Shown here: positions 1 to 9,583 of the stretch, piece by piece | How positions within the stretch are numbered: the stretch's first letter is position 1 | How the letters are laid out: the number at the start of each line of letters is the position of its first letter | IMG/VR virus record: IMGVR_UViG_3300025000_000064 | Span: 1-64,000 of that record | Source: a virus | DNA: 64,000 nt | Reading direction: 5' to 3' (one strand) | Program-made: the position numbers and the translations under genes | The notes under the pieces: generated by a model | What the model was told of the DNA's origin: nothing | The model's input: the letters and a program-made list of their open reading frames with translations, nothing else | Databases searched by the model: none

Positions 1-918
1 TCCATCATAAAGATTTATTAAATCGTCTTCTTGAATAATAATTTTATAAACACCGTCAGCACTTATTCCTGTAATATTTGCAATACTTGAAATCTCATAA
101 TGTTTGCCATTAGGGAAAGTTATTCCTAAATTTGCATAAGGAGAACCTACTTTGAAACTTACTTCTGTATCAGAAACTTTTGTAATTATATCTGCATAAC
201 CATTTGCATCCGTATTTCCTGAATTAGCACAATAAGTCGTGAAACTTTGTTTTGAATTTAATTGTCCTAAATTAACAGCATTTAAATTACTTGTGCCATC
301 TAATACATCAAATAATTCAGTTGAATCGCCATTTAATTTAGCAAATTCAGTAAATAGACTTGGCGAATAACTTGGAAATAAAGATATGTATGTGTCGTTA
401 GATTTGAAGCATATTTGTTCTTCATTTATAATTGGTAAAGAATTTGTGCATTTTCCCGCAACAGAGTCAGATAAATAATAGTAAGTGTCTTTTGTTAAAG
501 TTGCACCAGCTTCATCTAAAATTCCAGTTGTTGCCAATTCTCCTACTGAATAAGCATAAAAATTATTATCATCAATTCTAACAGCAAAATGAGTTGCCAA
601 AGTTGTTGAACTTGTAGCAATAGCTTTTGTCCATAAAGAAGTTCCTGATTCATAATAAATAAAATCATTTAAAAAATTATGGGTATCTTGAGTAATCAAT
701 CTTCTTTGTCCACCAGATAATTCATCAATAGAATCATCAAAATATTTAACCCATTTTAAAACAAAATTCCAAAACCAGTTAAAATAATTAGCAGGAGGCT
801 TTTCGTTTGCTTGCCATCCAGTTGTTATTTTGCTTGCAGATGGTCTTGTGGATAAAGCACCATCCCATGCTGATGGAATATCGTAATCTGTATCTGTATT
901 ATTTGGTTTAGTTGCCAT
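1..918 (-). CDS. Tail fibre protein, N-terminal part (runs off left edge)
   Basis: An open frame of 306 codons runs from ATG at 918 to the window edge without a stop. The start has a good ribosome site (AAGGA, about 8 bases upstream). The N-terminus has the aromatic-rich block around residues 30-50 (TTGWQANEKPPANYFNWFW) found at the baseplate-attachment end of many phage tail fibres, followed by beta-rich Ser/Thr/Gly sequence. It is the last gene of the structural operon and lies after the baseplate genes, where receptor-binding fibres usually sit. Its role as the adsorption fibre is inferred from position and composition; the receptor-binding tip lies outside the window. Confidence 0.7.
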   Translation of the reverse strand, partial: MATKPNNTDTDYDIPSAWDGALSTRPSASKITTGWQANEKPPANYFNWFWNFVLKWVKYFDDSIDELSGGQRRLITQDTHNFLNDFIYYESGTSLWTKAIATSSTTLATHFAVRIDDNNFYAYSVGELATTGILDEAGATLTKDTYYYLSDSVAGKCTNSLPIINEEQICFKSNDTYISLFPSYSPSLFTEFAKLNGDSTELFDVLDGTSNLNAVNLGQLNSKQSFTTYCANSGNTDANGYADIITKVSDTEVSFKVGSPYANLGITFPNGKHYEISSIANITGISADGVYKIIIQEDDLINLYDG

Positions 919-935
919 TATATATATCCTTTATG

Positions 936-1214
936 TTAGAGTGCTATCCATCCAGTATTTCCACTTCCACTCTCCTTTGAATAGAGATTAGATTCGGTAT
1001 TCTGGTCAAGCCTTCTGTATATTGCACCAATATCTGCATCGGTAACTCCTTCTGGAGAACCAGAGCCAGAATATATGCCAATGCTTTCTAATAATGATAA
1101 AAATGTTATCTTTTTAGTGGTATATTCTCCACCATCTTCTTCTTCGACATAGAACAAATCAGCATCTTGAGCTAATGTTAATGCATCATATTCTGTTAAT
1201 CTTTTACCAGTCAT
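936..1214 (-). CDS. Small virion-associated protein of unknown function
   Basis: A 92-residue acidic protein between the DUF2612-type gene and the tail fibre, only 8 and 17 bases from its neighbours. It has no signal peptide or membrane segment. Its C-terminus (SGNTGWIAL) resembles the ends of short phage tail or fibre-associated proteins. I do not recognise a family; position suggests a baseplate-fibre linker or fibre accessory protein, which is only inference. Confidence 0.6.
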   Translation of the reverse strand: MTGKRLTEYDALTLAQDADLFYVEEEDGGEYTTKKITFLSLLESIGIYSGSGSPEGVTDADIGAIYRRLDQNTESNLYSKESGSGNTGWIAL

Positions 1215-1222
1215 ATTATTAC

Positions 1223-1894
1223 CTATATATTGCTACTTAATAAATCATACCCGTCTGAAGTTTCCAATTGATAATCATCAGAAGTTTCAAACTCTGCGAA
1301 TCTTTTAATTTCTGTTAGTTTTATTCCAGCACCTAATGCTGATTGTATGTATTGTCCAGCGTATTGTTCTTCTGCATCATTTAAATCACCATTATAATAA
1401 ATCTTTATTCCTGCTGGATAATCTGCTTCATAAATAATATCTGTTGAATCTGTTATGAGTTTAGCTAATTCAATTATCTCTTCTGGGGACGCATATCCAT
1501 TGTTTTTTATTATTTTAGCTTTTATGGCTTTTCTGTATAAATTATCATCTCTTGATTCAATAACGTCAGAGTCAGCACCAATACTCCAGAACTTACCAAC
1601 ATCAAATCCATCGCCATATATATTGGATTCAAAAGTAAAATAACCAGCATCTAGGGTTGTTAATGTCTGCCTATCTTCTCCAACTATTTCACCAATATTG
1701 TCTAAATTTACTCCTGTTGCATAAGTTATTGTTCTCGACATTCTCAAATCATATAAGCATTGCTTTATTTCATCATATTCTCTGCAAATTGTATCTAAAT
1801 ATGCTTTAAAATTATCTCCCTTGAAATAAAGAGAAGGATATTGAATCAATTTATCATATGTGTTTGTTTCTAATACTATATCTTGTCTTGACAT
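1223..1894 (-). CDS. Tail protein, DUF2612 / gpI-like baseplate component
   Basis: A 223-residue protein directly downstream of baseplate J, as gpI or DUF2612 proteins are in P2-, Mu- and KPP10-like phages. Residues around 60-75 (GVNLDNIGEIVGEDRQ) match the typical LD.IG.lvG.pR pattern of this family, and the remainder is a mixed helix/strand protein with the usual repeated YAG/Y-rich C-terminus. It probably closes the baseplate periphery and joins J to the fibres. A GTG at 1903 would add three residues, but the ATG at 1894 follows the TAA of the J gene by one base and fits GAAGTGACGAG upstream, so I prefer it. Confidence 0.7.
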   Translation of the reverse strand: MSRQDIVLETNTYDKLIQYPSLYFKGDNFKAYLDTICREYDEIKQCLYDLRMSRTITYATGVNLDNIGEIVGEDRQTLTTLDAGYFTFESNIYGDGFDVGKFWSIGADSDVIESRDDNLYRKAIKAKIIKNNGYASPEEIIELAKLITDSTDIIYEADYPAGIKIYYNGDLNDAEEQYAGQYIQSALGAGIKLTEIKRFAEFETSDDYQLETSDGYDLLSSNI

Positions 1895-1895
1895 A

Positions 1896-3068
1896 TTATG
1901 CACTCGTCACTTCTATATAAGACTCATCACAAACGGCTTTTTCATCATAATCAATAACTATATCTGTTTCTAATTCAGCAGAGGATGGATATTTGCTTAA
2001 ATCTAAAATAGTAACATTTGTTACGCCAGCTATTGAATATATATAACTATATAACTTTGTTCTTGCAACATCTTCTCCTATTAATAAAGAGTTATTTATA
2101 TAATCCGTAATTGCTGTTTTTATAAGGTCATCACCATCGGTAGGATAATAGCTATTTTTTGTTAAAGAAATATCTACATAAATAGGAACTTCTGTTGCAG
2201 GAGTATATTCAACTGTTTGAGTTCTTCCTGTTGAATCAACAACAGTTTGAGATGAAGTTCCATAGCTTTCTATTCCTGCTGGTTGACAATTCCATATAAC
2301 ATTTGCTATATCTTGAGCTGTACCATTATAAATAATTAATTCAAAAGATTTTCCAGGTCTTCCATATTCGTCTGTGGTTATTTCTCTATTTGAGTAAATC
2401 GCTGCATCGAAAACATCTTCTATCAATAATATATTTGACAATAAAGAACCCTCTGAAGATTTACCAAGAACTGCTAACAGTTGTTCTCTTCTTCTCCTGA
2501 ATTCTGTATCTGTTTCTTCGTATCTTCCTAAGGTTTTCTCAGATAAAGTATTTGTTATCGTTGCCCATCCAACAACAGGTGTTTCTATAACTGTTAATGT
2601 TCCTGCCAAAACAGATATTGGTCCAATTTCAACAGCTTCAACATCTGAGTCAATTGTTCCAGATATAGGAATTGTTATCTCTTCTGTTGTATTGAATATA
2701 TATCCAGTTCCAGTGACAGATACAGTTGAATTGGTTGGTATAATAGTTCCTGCTATTCCAGTAAAGGTACAAGTGACTATTGTATTAGTTCCTGATAATC
2801 TTGTTATATTGTTATATTCAGCAATATTATCTAATTGAGTTGCTTCTGCATAAGATGGAACAAATGCGTAATATAAAGCTTCCATTGTTTCCCATATCTC
2901 TGCTTGTTCCCTAGCAACAGTTAATAGTAATTGGTCTTCTCCCCTGTCTGAATCTCTTCTCAAGACAAAGTTTGGGAAATAAGTTGTTTGCATATATGTT
3001 TGCATAGAACTTTCTATGTCTGTTTGTATTTTTCTCGTAAATCCTGAATCTGAAATTCCAAAAGTCAT
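1896..3068 (-). CDS. Baseplate J-like wedge protein
   Basis: A 390-residue protein of the Baseplate_J family (P2 gpJ, Mu gp47, T4 gp6 relatives). It begins with a region that binds neighbouring wedge subunits (FVLRRDSDRGEDQLLLTVA..WETMEALYYAFVPSYAEATQLDNIAEYNNITR), followed by beta-rich repeats and the RRREQLLA segment near residue 190 that is characteristic of the family. The C-terminus alternates strands and helices. It forms the ring around the hub that triggers sheath contraction. The gene order gp25-like, J, DUF2612, fibre supports the assignment strongly. Confidence 0.85.
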   Translation of the reverse strand: MTFGISDSGFTRKIQTDIESSMQTYMQTTYFPNFVLRRDSDRGEDQLLLTVAREQAEIWETMEALYYAFVPSYAEATQLDNIAEYNNITRLSGTNTIVTCTFTGIAGTIIPTNSTVSVTGTGYIFNTTEEITIPISGTIDSDVEAVEIGPISVLAGTLTVIETPVVGWATITNTLSEKTLGRYEETDTEFRRRREQLLAVLGKSSEGSLLSNILLIEDVFDAAIYSNREITTDEYGRPGKSFELIIYNGTAQDIANVIWNCQPAGIESYGTSSQTVVDSTGRTQTVEYTPATEVPIYVDISLTKNSYYPTDGDDLIKTAITDYINNSLLIGEDVARTKLYSYIYSIAGVTNVTILDLSKYPSSAELETDIVIDYDEKAVCDESYIEVTSA

Positions 3069-3077
3069 TATATATAC

Positions 3078-3434
3078 CTATATTTCAATTGTTGCTATGT
3101 CTTCGCCATCACCATAAATAGAATTTATGGAAAAAGATGCTGTTAAAATTCTGGTTGTTGAATCAAAAGAGTAATCAAAAGATAATAAATCATTAACATC
3201 TGGGGTTTTTAATATTACAATCTTAATCTTCTCGACTGCTAACAATAGGTCCTTTTTCCCCAATATATATTCTTTATATGGAGTTCCTGCTTTAGGAAAA
3301 ATATAAAATGTATTTGTTGCGAAGTTTAGTCTTGAGCGAATATGTTGTAATACAGAAGCTACTCCTTCAGTCCATTGAAGATAGCCTAAACTCATATCTA
3401 GGTCGCCATCCGATGTTAGTTTTACGCTTAACAT
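3078..3434 (-). CDS. gp25/gpW-like baseplate wedge protein (DUF2634-type)
   Basis: A 118-residue protein lying between the spike and baseplate J genes. The pattern DGDLDMSLGYLQWTEGVASVLQHIRSRLNFATNTFYIFPKAGTPY.. split over residues 8-52 is that of Mu gp46 / DUF2634-type wedge proteins: a starting D.dl..g...l..G...v.Q.I..RL, then a G.p....ilGkk segment. In contractile tails this protein joins the sheath-initiating wedge to J. Length is usual for the family. Confidence 0.75.
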   Translation of the reverse strand: MLSVKLTSDGDLDMSLGYLQWTEGVASVLQHIRSRLNFATNTFYIFPKAGTPYKEYILGKKDLLLAVEKIKIVILKTPDVNDLLSFDYSFDSTTRILTASFSINSIYGDGEDIATIEI

Positions 3435-3445
3435 AGTTATTATTC

Positions 3446-4150
3446 CTATTCAAACACTGCTGTTTTTGATGAAGACGATGTGTTTTTAGTGATACTTGCT
3501 TCTCCTGTATATGTTTCTGATAATGAAGAACCATTAATGGTAAAGTTTCCAGTATCGCCTATTTGTATTTTTCCTGCTGTGTTTCCTATATCAACACTTC
3601 CAGTATTTTTTAAATCACCTATTATTTCAACATCGCCAGTTATTTTTGTATCACCTATTATATCTATTGTTGTGTCTTCGTTTAACTTTATTTTCAATAT
3701 GTTGTTTTGCTTTATTGATAGTTCATTGTTGGCAGATATATCAATTGCAATTTCACCTTCGTCTGTTTCATTTTGAGGGTGAAAATCTGGAATGAATATT
3801 GAATTATGAAGAGCAAAATTCTGTAACCATTGAATGTTTTGTTTCCCACCAAACTTTTTATATTTAGATATATCTTTAGAGAATATAACTAATCTTCCTG
3901 TATCTCCAGCAGTTAAAGCCCACTTTATTGAGAACTTGCTCATTCTTATAAATTGAACATTTATTTCTGGCAAAACTGCTATATCTTTATTGTTGCCATC
4001 TTTGTCTCTTCTTCTTGTTAATATCTCTATATTTGCGGTTTGTGTTGAAGCATTATAGGATAGTATTCTTGCTGGCAAGCATGTTTCAACTTGATTCAAA
4101 ATATTTTTTTTCAATAAATTTTCATATTCAAAAAAATCTGCTAAATTCAT
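3446..4150 (-). CDS. Gp138-like baseplate spike (membrane-piercing) protein
   Basis: A 234-residue protein. Residues about 22-110 (LPARILSYNASTQTANIEIL ... NVQFIRMSKFSIKWALTAGDTGRLVIF) form the OB-fold domain of phi92 Gp138-like spike proteins. Residues about 140-215 are an alternating DIxGDxxITGD-type repeat expected to form the intertwined trimeric beta-helix needle. The tip lacks an obvious iron-binding HxH pair, and the C-terminus is Thr/Ser-rich. Its ATG at 4150 shares a base with the stop of the hub gene, so translation is probably coupled. It caps the hub and punctures the host envelope during injection. Confidence 0.75.
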   Translation of the reverse strand: MNLADFFEYENLLKKNILNQVETCLPARILSYNASTQTANIEILTRRRDKDGNNKDIAVLPEINVQFIRMSKFSIKWALTAGDTGRLVIFSKDISKYKKFGGKQNIQWLQNFALHNSIFIPDFHPQNETDEGEIAIDISANNELSIKQNNILKIKLNEDTTIDIIGDTKITGDVEIIGDLKNTGSVDIGNTAGKIQIGDTGNFTINGSSLSETYTGEASITKNTSSSSKTAVFE

Positions 4151-5532
4151 TATATAAAATACCCATGTTGTTGTGGGTCTAACGCTGTGCCACTTATATC
4201 CCTGTATTCGTAATGTAAATGAGGACCACTTGACACTCCAGTGTTACCAGTATATCCAATAAGGTCTCCCCTTTTAACTTTTTGTTTTTTATTAACAGCA
4301 AAACTAGATAGATGTCCAAATCTTTCTGTTGTTCCATCTGGATTTGTTAAATATATTGCATTTCCATATCCAGAAACTTGACCAGCAACAGAAACAGTTG
4401 CGTCATTTGGTGCATATATAGGAGTTCCATAAGGAGTTCCAATGTCTATTCCAGAATGTAGGTGGTCTCCTCTGTCTTCCCCAAATTTGCTTGTTATTGG
4501 ATAATTGCCGTTTAATATTGAGCCATTATTTACTGTGGTTTCTCCGTTATTTATTGTTGGCATATATGTTCTTGACTTTCTTTCAACAATTACTGGTTCT
4601 GCCATTTTAGCTTTCACTGCTGAATAAAAAGAAGAATCATAATTAGAACCAGAGTGAATAACTTCTTTAACCACAGCAAATGAATTTATAAATTTGCTTT
4701 CTATTTTTAAATAAGTTCCGACATTGATATTTGGATTCAAAAGAGATTGAAATTCAACATCAAAATCTTGATTCTTTGATTGTCCTTTTGAATTTACTTT
4801 TGCCTTTAATCTAACTATTTTTTCTGGAGAATTGACTAATCCAGTTTCGCTATTTATTAGAACTGCTGTGTTGCCAAATTGACCAGAACTATCAATTGCG
4901 TCTCCGCTTTTAACAACAATGAATACACCGTCTCTTATATAACAATTTAATCCCAATGACAAACATATATCAGATAAGTGATTTTGAACATCCCCATCAA
5001 AAATCATTGGAGTTTCTATGAATACATTCTGTAAATTTTCACTTATGTTAGAGCCTAATAATTTCATGTCTGTTAATAAATAGTTTTCAAGCATATCTTT
5101 AACAGATGTTTTAGCGGGGATATTTTTACTAACGTCTGTTGCCCTATACGCCTCTGCCCCATCTTGAAATTTTATTGTTGTTATTATTTCAGGACCATCT
5201 TTTTTAAAACTTATTTCGGATATATCACCCAATCCAATTAATTTAGAATTTTTACTATATCCAGCATATATAAAAATAGCATCAATTTCTTTTTCTATTT
5301 TTCTTCTGGTTTCTTCGCCTAGTCCATATATTGTAACAGAGGATTCATTAGGTTGTTTTTTGTCATTCTTGTTTATATTAAAAGATATATCATAGTTGGT
5401 TTTTTCACCAAGTTTTCTTGCATTGAATTCAAGTCCGACTCCTTCGTTATTATACATAACAACTCTTATCTCTCTAATATAATTAGAGTTAGATATATTG
5501 TTATTATATTGAGTGCCTGAATTTATTTGCAT
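4150..5532 (-). CDS. Baseplate hub protein (gpD/gp44-like) with C-terminal M23 peptidase
   Basis: A 460-residue fusion. Residues 1-320 have the strand-rich pattern of the hub proteins P2 gpD / Mu gp44 / T4 gp27 (NYDISFNINKND.KQPNESSVTIYGL, then IYAGYSKNSKLIGLGDI). Residues about 350-455 are a LytM/M23 zinc endopeptidase: H359 and D363 (HSGID), H407 (GHLSS) and H438-x-H440 (GPHLHYE) are all present, so the enzyme should be active. It would cut peptidoglycan cross-links as the tail tube passes. A separate tail lysozyme was not seen nearby, so the fusion probably provides that activity. The last base overlaps the start of the spike gene. Confidence 0.85.
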   Translation of the reverse strand: MQINSGTQYNNNISNSNYIREIRVVMYNNEGVGLEFNARKLGEKTNYDISFNINKNDKKQPNESSVTIYGLGEETRRKIEKEIDAIFIYAGYSKNSKLIGLGDISEISFKKDGPEIITTIKFQDGAEAYRATDVSKNIPAKTSVKDMLENYLLTDMKLLGSNISENLQNVFIETPMIFDGDVQNHLSDICLSLGLNCYIRDGVFIVVKSGDAIDSSGQFGNTAVLINSETGLVNSPEKIVRLKAKVNSKGQSKNQDFDVEFQSLLNPNINVGTYLKIESKFINSFAVVKEVIHSGSNYDSSFYSAVKAKMAEPVIVERKSRTYMPTINNGETTVNNGSILNGNYPITSKFGEDRGDHLHSGIDIGTPYGTPIYAPNDATVSVAGQVSGYGNAIYLTNPDGTTERFGHLSSFAVNKKQKVKRGDLIGYTGNTGVSSGPHLHYEYRDISGTALDPQQHGYFI

Positions 5533-5533
5533 G

Positions 5534-5935
5534 TTAGTTCTCTATTGTGACATTTGTAACAACAATTCCGAAACCATCTTCAACATCAAACTGCGTTGGA
5601 TATTCTTCTTTATTTATGCCTATGTTCGTTGTTGTATATAATAAAACTTGTGGTAATCCAGTTTTATATCTATAATTAGAGATTATATCTTTTTCTGGAA
5701 CTAATTTTGTTGTACATAATAATTCGCCATAGTTTGTATAAAATTCCAATGTCCAGAAAGAATATTTTGCATTCCATTTAAACTTTAATATATATCTTTT
5801 ATTATCAATGGTTATGCCATATTGATAATAAGGATTAAAATACATTGGAATATTGTTTATAGAAACCAAAGTTAAATAATTTGCATCTAGCAAGCTGTTT
5901 TGATAGTATATGTTTCCAGAATTGTCTATTGTCAT
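5534..5935 (-). CDS. Baseplate plug protein (Pam3 gp18-like, DUF6983 type)
   Basis: A 133-residue protein with the pattern of the cyanophage Pam3 baseplate plug family: the strand pair YILKFKWNAKYSFWTLEFYTNYGELLC split at residues 48-74 (the YSFWTL core is typical), followed by L..P..D and a GLPQVLLYTTT segment. In known relatives it closes the tube inside the hub. It lies exactly between the Dit-like and hub genes, as in Pam3 and KPP10 relatives, and overlaps the stop of the preceding gene by one base. Confidence 0.65.
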   Translation of the reverse strand: MTIDNSGNIYYQNSLLDANYLTLVSINNIPMYFNPYYQYGITIDNKRYILKFKWNAKYSFWTLEFYTNYGELLCTTKLVPEKDIISNYRYKTGLPQVLLYTTTNIGINKEEYPTQFDVEDGFGIVVTNVTIEN

Positions 5936-6861
5936 TATGCCCTAACTCCAGTATCCATCCTTGGTGCTATTGTTGTTCTTGGGTTAGAAGATGATTTTAC
6001 TGTTAATGATTTTCCACTTGGGTTAGAAATAGAAGTAGATGTAGAATTTGTTTGCTTCCAATTTTTGTACGCCTTTGTTGCTTCTTCTTCTGAAAGACTT
6101 CCACCTTTTGATTTTGCAAACAAACCAGCTATTCCTATTTTTTCTTTATCGTCAAAATCCTTACTTGCCCATATTTCAGTATCATAAATAACTTCTTTTG
6201 GTGTTCCATCAGCATTCAAATACAAGTCTGATTTTTTATACCTATCAGACAAATCAGAACGCTCCGCGTCTATTTCTGTTGCTAATAAAGACGTATATCC
6301 TTTGTCTGAATTGTTAGAATTTTGATTTTCGCTATCTTGTTCTTGCTTAGATAATTTTTCAATCTCTTCTTTTGTTATATTCACAGTATTAGGAGAGGTG
6401 AATATGAATTCATGGAATGTTATTTCTATATCATTGCCATTTCCTTCTTCAATATCTCTTTTTCTTGATATGTCTGTTATTATATAATTTTCAAATAAAT
6501 GAACAGTATTAATGTCCTCAATGGCTATACTTGAAATAACCAAGCCGTTATTTTTAATATAGTCTAATTTTTTATAAACATCATAATAGGTAATAGATTT
6601 ACTATTTGGTATAGTTGCAGTTTTAGAGTTATTCTTTTTTATTGTTTTCGATATATCGGAAGTTTGCAATTTTGGAGCAAAAACATTGACTTTTAATTCT
6701 ACATTTTCACAAATTATATTATCGGTAACTTGCTTTGCATTCTCTGTTGGATGAGCTGATTCTCTAGCTTTTCTTGGGTCAGACATCGACAAAACTATTC
6801 TTATATATAAAGAATCTTGTATATTTTTTACTGTATCGTTATATGTTAATGTTATTGGCAT
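5935..6861 (-). CDS. Dit-like distal tail/baseplate protein
   Basis: A 308-residue protein directly after the tape measure. The N-terminal half has the VTDNIICENVELKVNVFAP..TSDIS segment and a second IIDIS/ITFHEFIF strand pattern that resembles Dit-like phage tail proteins, which join the tube end to the hub. The C-terminal third is low-complexity and rich in Ser, Asn, Lys and Glu and probably flexible. The assignment depends mostly on position between tape measure and plug, so the exact family is uncertain. Confidence 0.55.
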   Translation of the reverse strand: MPITLTYNDTVKNIQDSLYIRIVLSMSDPRKARESAHPTENAKQVTDNIICENVELKVNVFAPKLQTSDISKTIKKNNSKTATIPNSKSITYYDVYKKLDYIKNNGLVISSIAIEDINTVHLFENYIITDISRKRDIEEGNGNDIEITFHEFIFTSPNTVNITKEEIEKLSKQEQDSENQNSNNSDKGYTSLLATEIDAERSDLSDRYKKSDLYLNADGTPKEVIYDTEIWASKDFDDKEKIGIAGLFAKSKGGSLSEEEATKAYKNWKQTNSTSTSISNPSGKSLTVKSSSNPRTTIAPRMDTGVRA

Positions 6862-6863
6862 AA

Positions 6864-9365
6864 TTACCTTTGGTTTTCTGAAAAAGAATGGAAAGCACCA
6901 TTTGTAAGAGGGCTATATAATGCAGAATGGTCAAATATTGATTTTGTAGCATCAAGCAAACTATCAACTATTCCCTTATCTTGCTCTCCAATATTTATTG
7001 TTATATGTTGATTGTCTATTTTTACTCCAGTTAAAGCAGAACCGTAATTAGTAGCCATTTTAGAAACAGCTCCTAGTTGTCCTGTTCCAAACATTTGTTT
7101 TCTTAAAGCTATCGGCATAGTAGATATTGCTTTACCTAATGCATCTTGAGTTAAGCCTCCCCTAGAAGACCATGTATTAAATTGTCCAGAATCCATTCTA
7201 AATTGAGATTTTATAAATTTTTCTGCTGCTGCCTCTCCTGCTGGTGTTTTGTCAAACATTTCATAAAATTGAACAGAAGAAACTACCTTTTTACCAGCCT
7301 CTTTAGAACCTTTTATTCCATCCATTATTGCTTGTGGTAATCCGAATAAAAGTCTATTAAATACATTCCACATTTCTGTCCAAAACTGATTCCATAGACC
7401 TTTCCAATCTCCAGCTTGTATCATATTTAAGAAAGTAGAAGCATGCTCAAAAAATCCTATTATGGTTGGGAAGAAAGCCATTGCTATATTTAGCCAAGCA
7501 AAACCCTTGGATAAAATACCTCCGAGTGTTGCCACTCCAGATATTCCCCCAACTGTTCCAAAGCCTTTTCCCAATAATCCAGTAGCATTTCCAACTATTC
7601 CTAATGCAGAACCAACGCCTCTTTTTTGCCCAATATTTATTAATCTCGATAATGCTCCTGCACCTTTTCCGCTTGCGGGTAATAACATATTTCCTGCCAT
7701 TCCACCAAGTTTAAGCATTCCTGTCATTAATACGATATTAGCTAAAGATAATAGGGCTGGCATCATTTGAGATAGCTTATCTGCTAAAAATCCTAGTGAA
7801 GCAACCCCCTTTGTAAAAGAATCGCTTTCAAATAATTTTCTTAAAGAGTCAGAAAAGTTACCAATTGCATTACCGAATCCACCTTCTGAAAATATTTTAG
7901 CTAAATCGGTTAAAGAGTTTTGCAAAGCTATAAGTTTTGATTGCGGAGATTGCAAAGCATATGCTAAACCGCTTCCGAATTCTTTATCTAACTGTTTGGC
8001 AAATTTAGGCAAGAAATCTTTAGACATGACTTCGCCATTTTTTACCATTTTGTTGAATTCTTCTTGAGTTTTTCCCATTGACCTTGCAGCTATGCCAAAA
8101 GCACCAGGTATATGTTCACCTAACTGTCTCCTTAATTCTTCCATTGACACAACGCCCTTAGAGGACATCTGTTCAATTGCTAATGAAACCAAATTGAACT
8201 GATATGGCATGATGTGCATGACAGTTGAAGTCATTAATAAGGATTTGTAAATGTGCTGAATATCTTCTTCTGGCATTGTAGAAACAGCAGACGCAAAGAA
8301 CTTAGAATATCCACTTGCAGCATCCAGCATTGGCTGTCTCATATCTTTTGCAGTTTTGTATATCCATTGCATTTGATAAGCTGCGTCTGATGATGATTTT
8401 GCTAAAGCTTGAAATCTAACTTGAACAGCAACAAGTTTGTTTGAAACATCTACTAATCTGTTTATCCATTGCACAAGTTCGCTTGCTGCAATGGCTGCAA
8501 CCAAGTTTCTTATATTAAATAATTTGTCTAATATTGAACCATGTTGCTGAGAATTTCTTCTTAATAAATTTTGTTTCTTTTCTAATTCCCTATTTATTTG
8601 CTGATTAGCTCTCAATTCTTCTTTGGCTTGTTTTGCCATATAGTCTTGGGCTAACGAAAATGCCTTTTGTTGTTTTCTCCCCATGTCGGACTGAGGAGAA
8701 TATGCAGATAGCATGTTTTTTTCGGCTCTTAATTCTGAATTTCTATCAGATAATCTTATTCCAGCTAGTCTTTCTTCTGCCGATTTAGACCATGCTGAAA
8801 ATCCAGAACTAACAGAAGGGCTTATTCTACCAGATGGATTAACGGCATTAGAAAAAGCACCCAATAGATTATTTAATGATTTGTCGCTAGTTTTTGTTAA
8901 GTCTGTTAGTGGCTTCATCCTATCTCTAAATCTATTATTAGAACTAGCACCAATAGCTTTAGAGTAATATACGTCTTGTTTCTTCTGCCATTTCTCTATT
9001 CCGCTTCTAACTCTTTGTTCATATCGTAACTGTGATTCATTTTGTTTTTCTTGAATTCCAGCTAATTTTATTCTTATTTTAGATTCTTCGTCAATTACTT
9101 TGAGTTTTTGTTTTTGGGCAGATACTTGATTTTTTAATTCTTTAGATACTTTTATAGAGCCATCTTCTATTGTCTTATTAGCTTTTACTGTGGCTTCTGA
9201 AACCTTTTTTATGCTTGATGCAAGAGGAGAATTGTTTCCTAATACACCTTTTAGATTATTTAACTTGGCATATATATTATCAAAATATTTAGAAAGTTGC
9301 TCTAAATCCCTCAATGCTTTTGAGGAATCTATCTTTATATCACCATACAGAGAAACATCTGACAT
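6864..9365 (-). CDS. Tail tape measure protein
   Basis: An 833-residue protein with a long charged coiled-coil N-terminus (about residues 20-280, rich in Lys, Gln and Glu) followed by a tape-measure N-terminal domain (about 290-470: FASAVSTMPEEDIQHIYKSL, then SKGVVSMEELRRQLGEHIPGA). Two hydrophobic stretches follow (about 525-570 and 620-660), as in other tape measures, which may insert into the host membrane during injection. Using the common rule of about 0.15 nm per residue, the tail would be about 125 nm long; this is an estimate. It begins 9 bases after the frameshifted chaperone frame, the usual order. Confidence 0.9.
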   Translation of the reverse strand: MSDVSLYGDIKIDSSKALRDLEQLSKYFDNIYAKLNNLKGVLGNNSPLASSIKKVSEATVKANKTIEDGSIKVSKELKNQVSAQKQKLKVIDEESKIRIKLAGIQEKQNESQLRYEQRVRSGIEKWQKKQDVYYSKAIGASSNNRFRDRMKPLTDLTKTSDKSLNNLLGAFSNAVNPSGRISPSVSSGFSAWSKSAEERLAGIRLSDRNSELRAEKNMLSAYSPQSDMGRKQQKAFSLAQDYMAKQAKEELRANQQINRELEKKQNLLRRNSQQHGSILDKLFNIRNLVAAIAASELVQWINRLVDVSNKLVAVQVRFQALAKSSSDAAYQMQWIYKTAKDMRQPMLDAASGYSKFFASAVSTMPEEDIQHIYKSLLMTSTVMHIMPYQFNLVSLAIEQMSSKGVVSMEELRRQLGEHIPGAFGIAARSMGKTQEEFNKMVKNGEVMSKDFLPKFAKQLDKEFGSGLAYALQSPQSKLIALQNSLTDLAKIFSEGGFGNAIGNFSDSLRKLFESDSFTKGVASLGFLADKLSQMMPALLSLANIVLMTGMLKLGGMAGNMLLPASGKGAGALSRLINIGQKRGVGSALGIVGNATGLLGKGFGTVGGISGVATLGGILSKGFAWLNIAMAFFPTIIGFFEHASTFLNMIQAGDWKGLWNQFWTEMWNVFNRLLFGLPQAIMDGIKGSKEAGKKVVSSVQFYEMFDKTPAGEAAAEKFIKSQFRMDSGQFNTWSSRGGLTQDALGKAISTMPIALRKQMFGTGQLGAVSKMATNYGSALTGVKIDNQHITINIGEQDKGIVDSLLDATKSIFDHSALYSPLTNGAFHSFSENQR

Positions 9366-9373
9366 TTATATAC

Positions 9374-9583
9374 CTATTTATTATTCTGATACATTGGACT
9401 CATGTGAACTTGTTGAATTAATGACATATCGCTTAATGCTTCCATTGTTATGCATATGTCTGAATACACCCATTTTTCTTTGATTGTTATATAATCATCT
9501 TTTATTGATTCGTTTAAAGATAATATATATATTGGTTGCATCCATTCTGGAATGCTTGACTGTCCAACAATTGTTTTTATTGC
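9374..9583 (-). CDS. Tail-assembly chaperone, frameshifted C-terminal extension
   Basis: A frame of 69 codons without a convincing start lies in the -1 frame relative to the chaperone and overlaps its end. It reads AIKTIVGQSS.IPEWMQPIYI and so on to a TAG at 9374, nine bases before the tape measure ATG. Upstream of the overlap the same frame stays open. This is the layout of lambda gpG/gpGT and Mu gp41/42: a -1 slip would make a fusion of about 245 residues. The only internal ATG (9541) has no ribosome site. Expression as a fusion is inferred. Confidence 0.65.
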   Translation of the reverse strand, partial: AIKTIVGQSSIPEWMQPIYILSLNESIKDDYITIKEKWVYSDICITMEALSDMSLIQQVHMSPMYQNNK

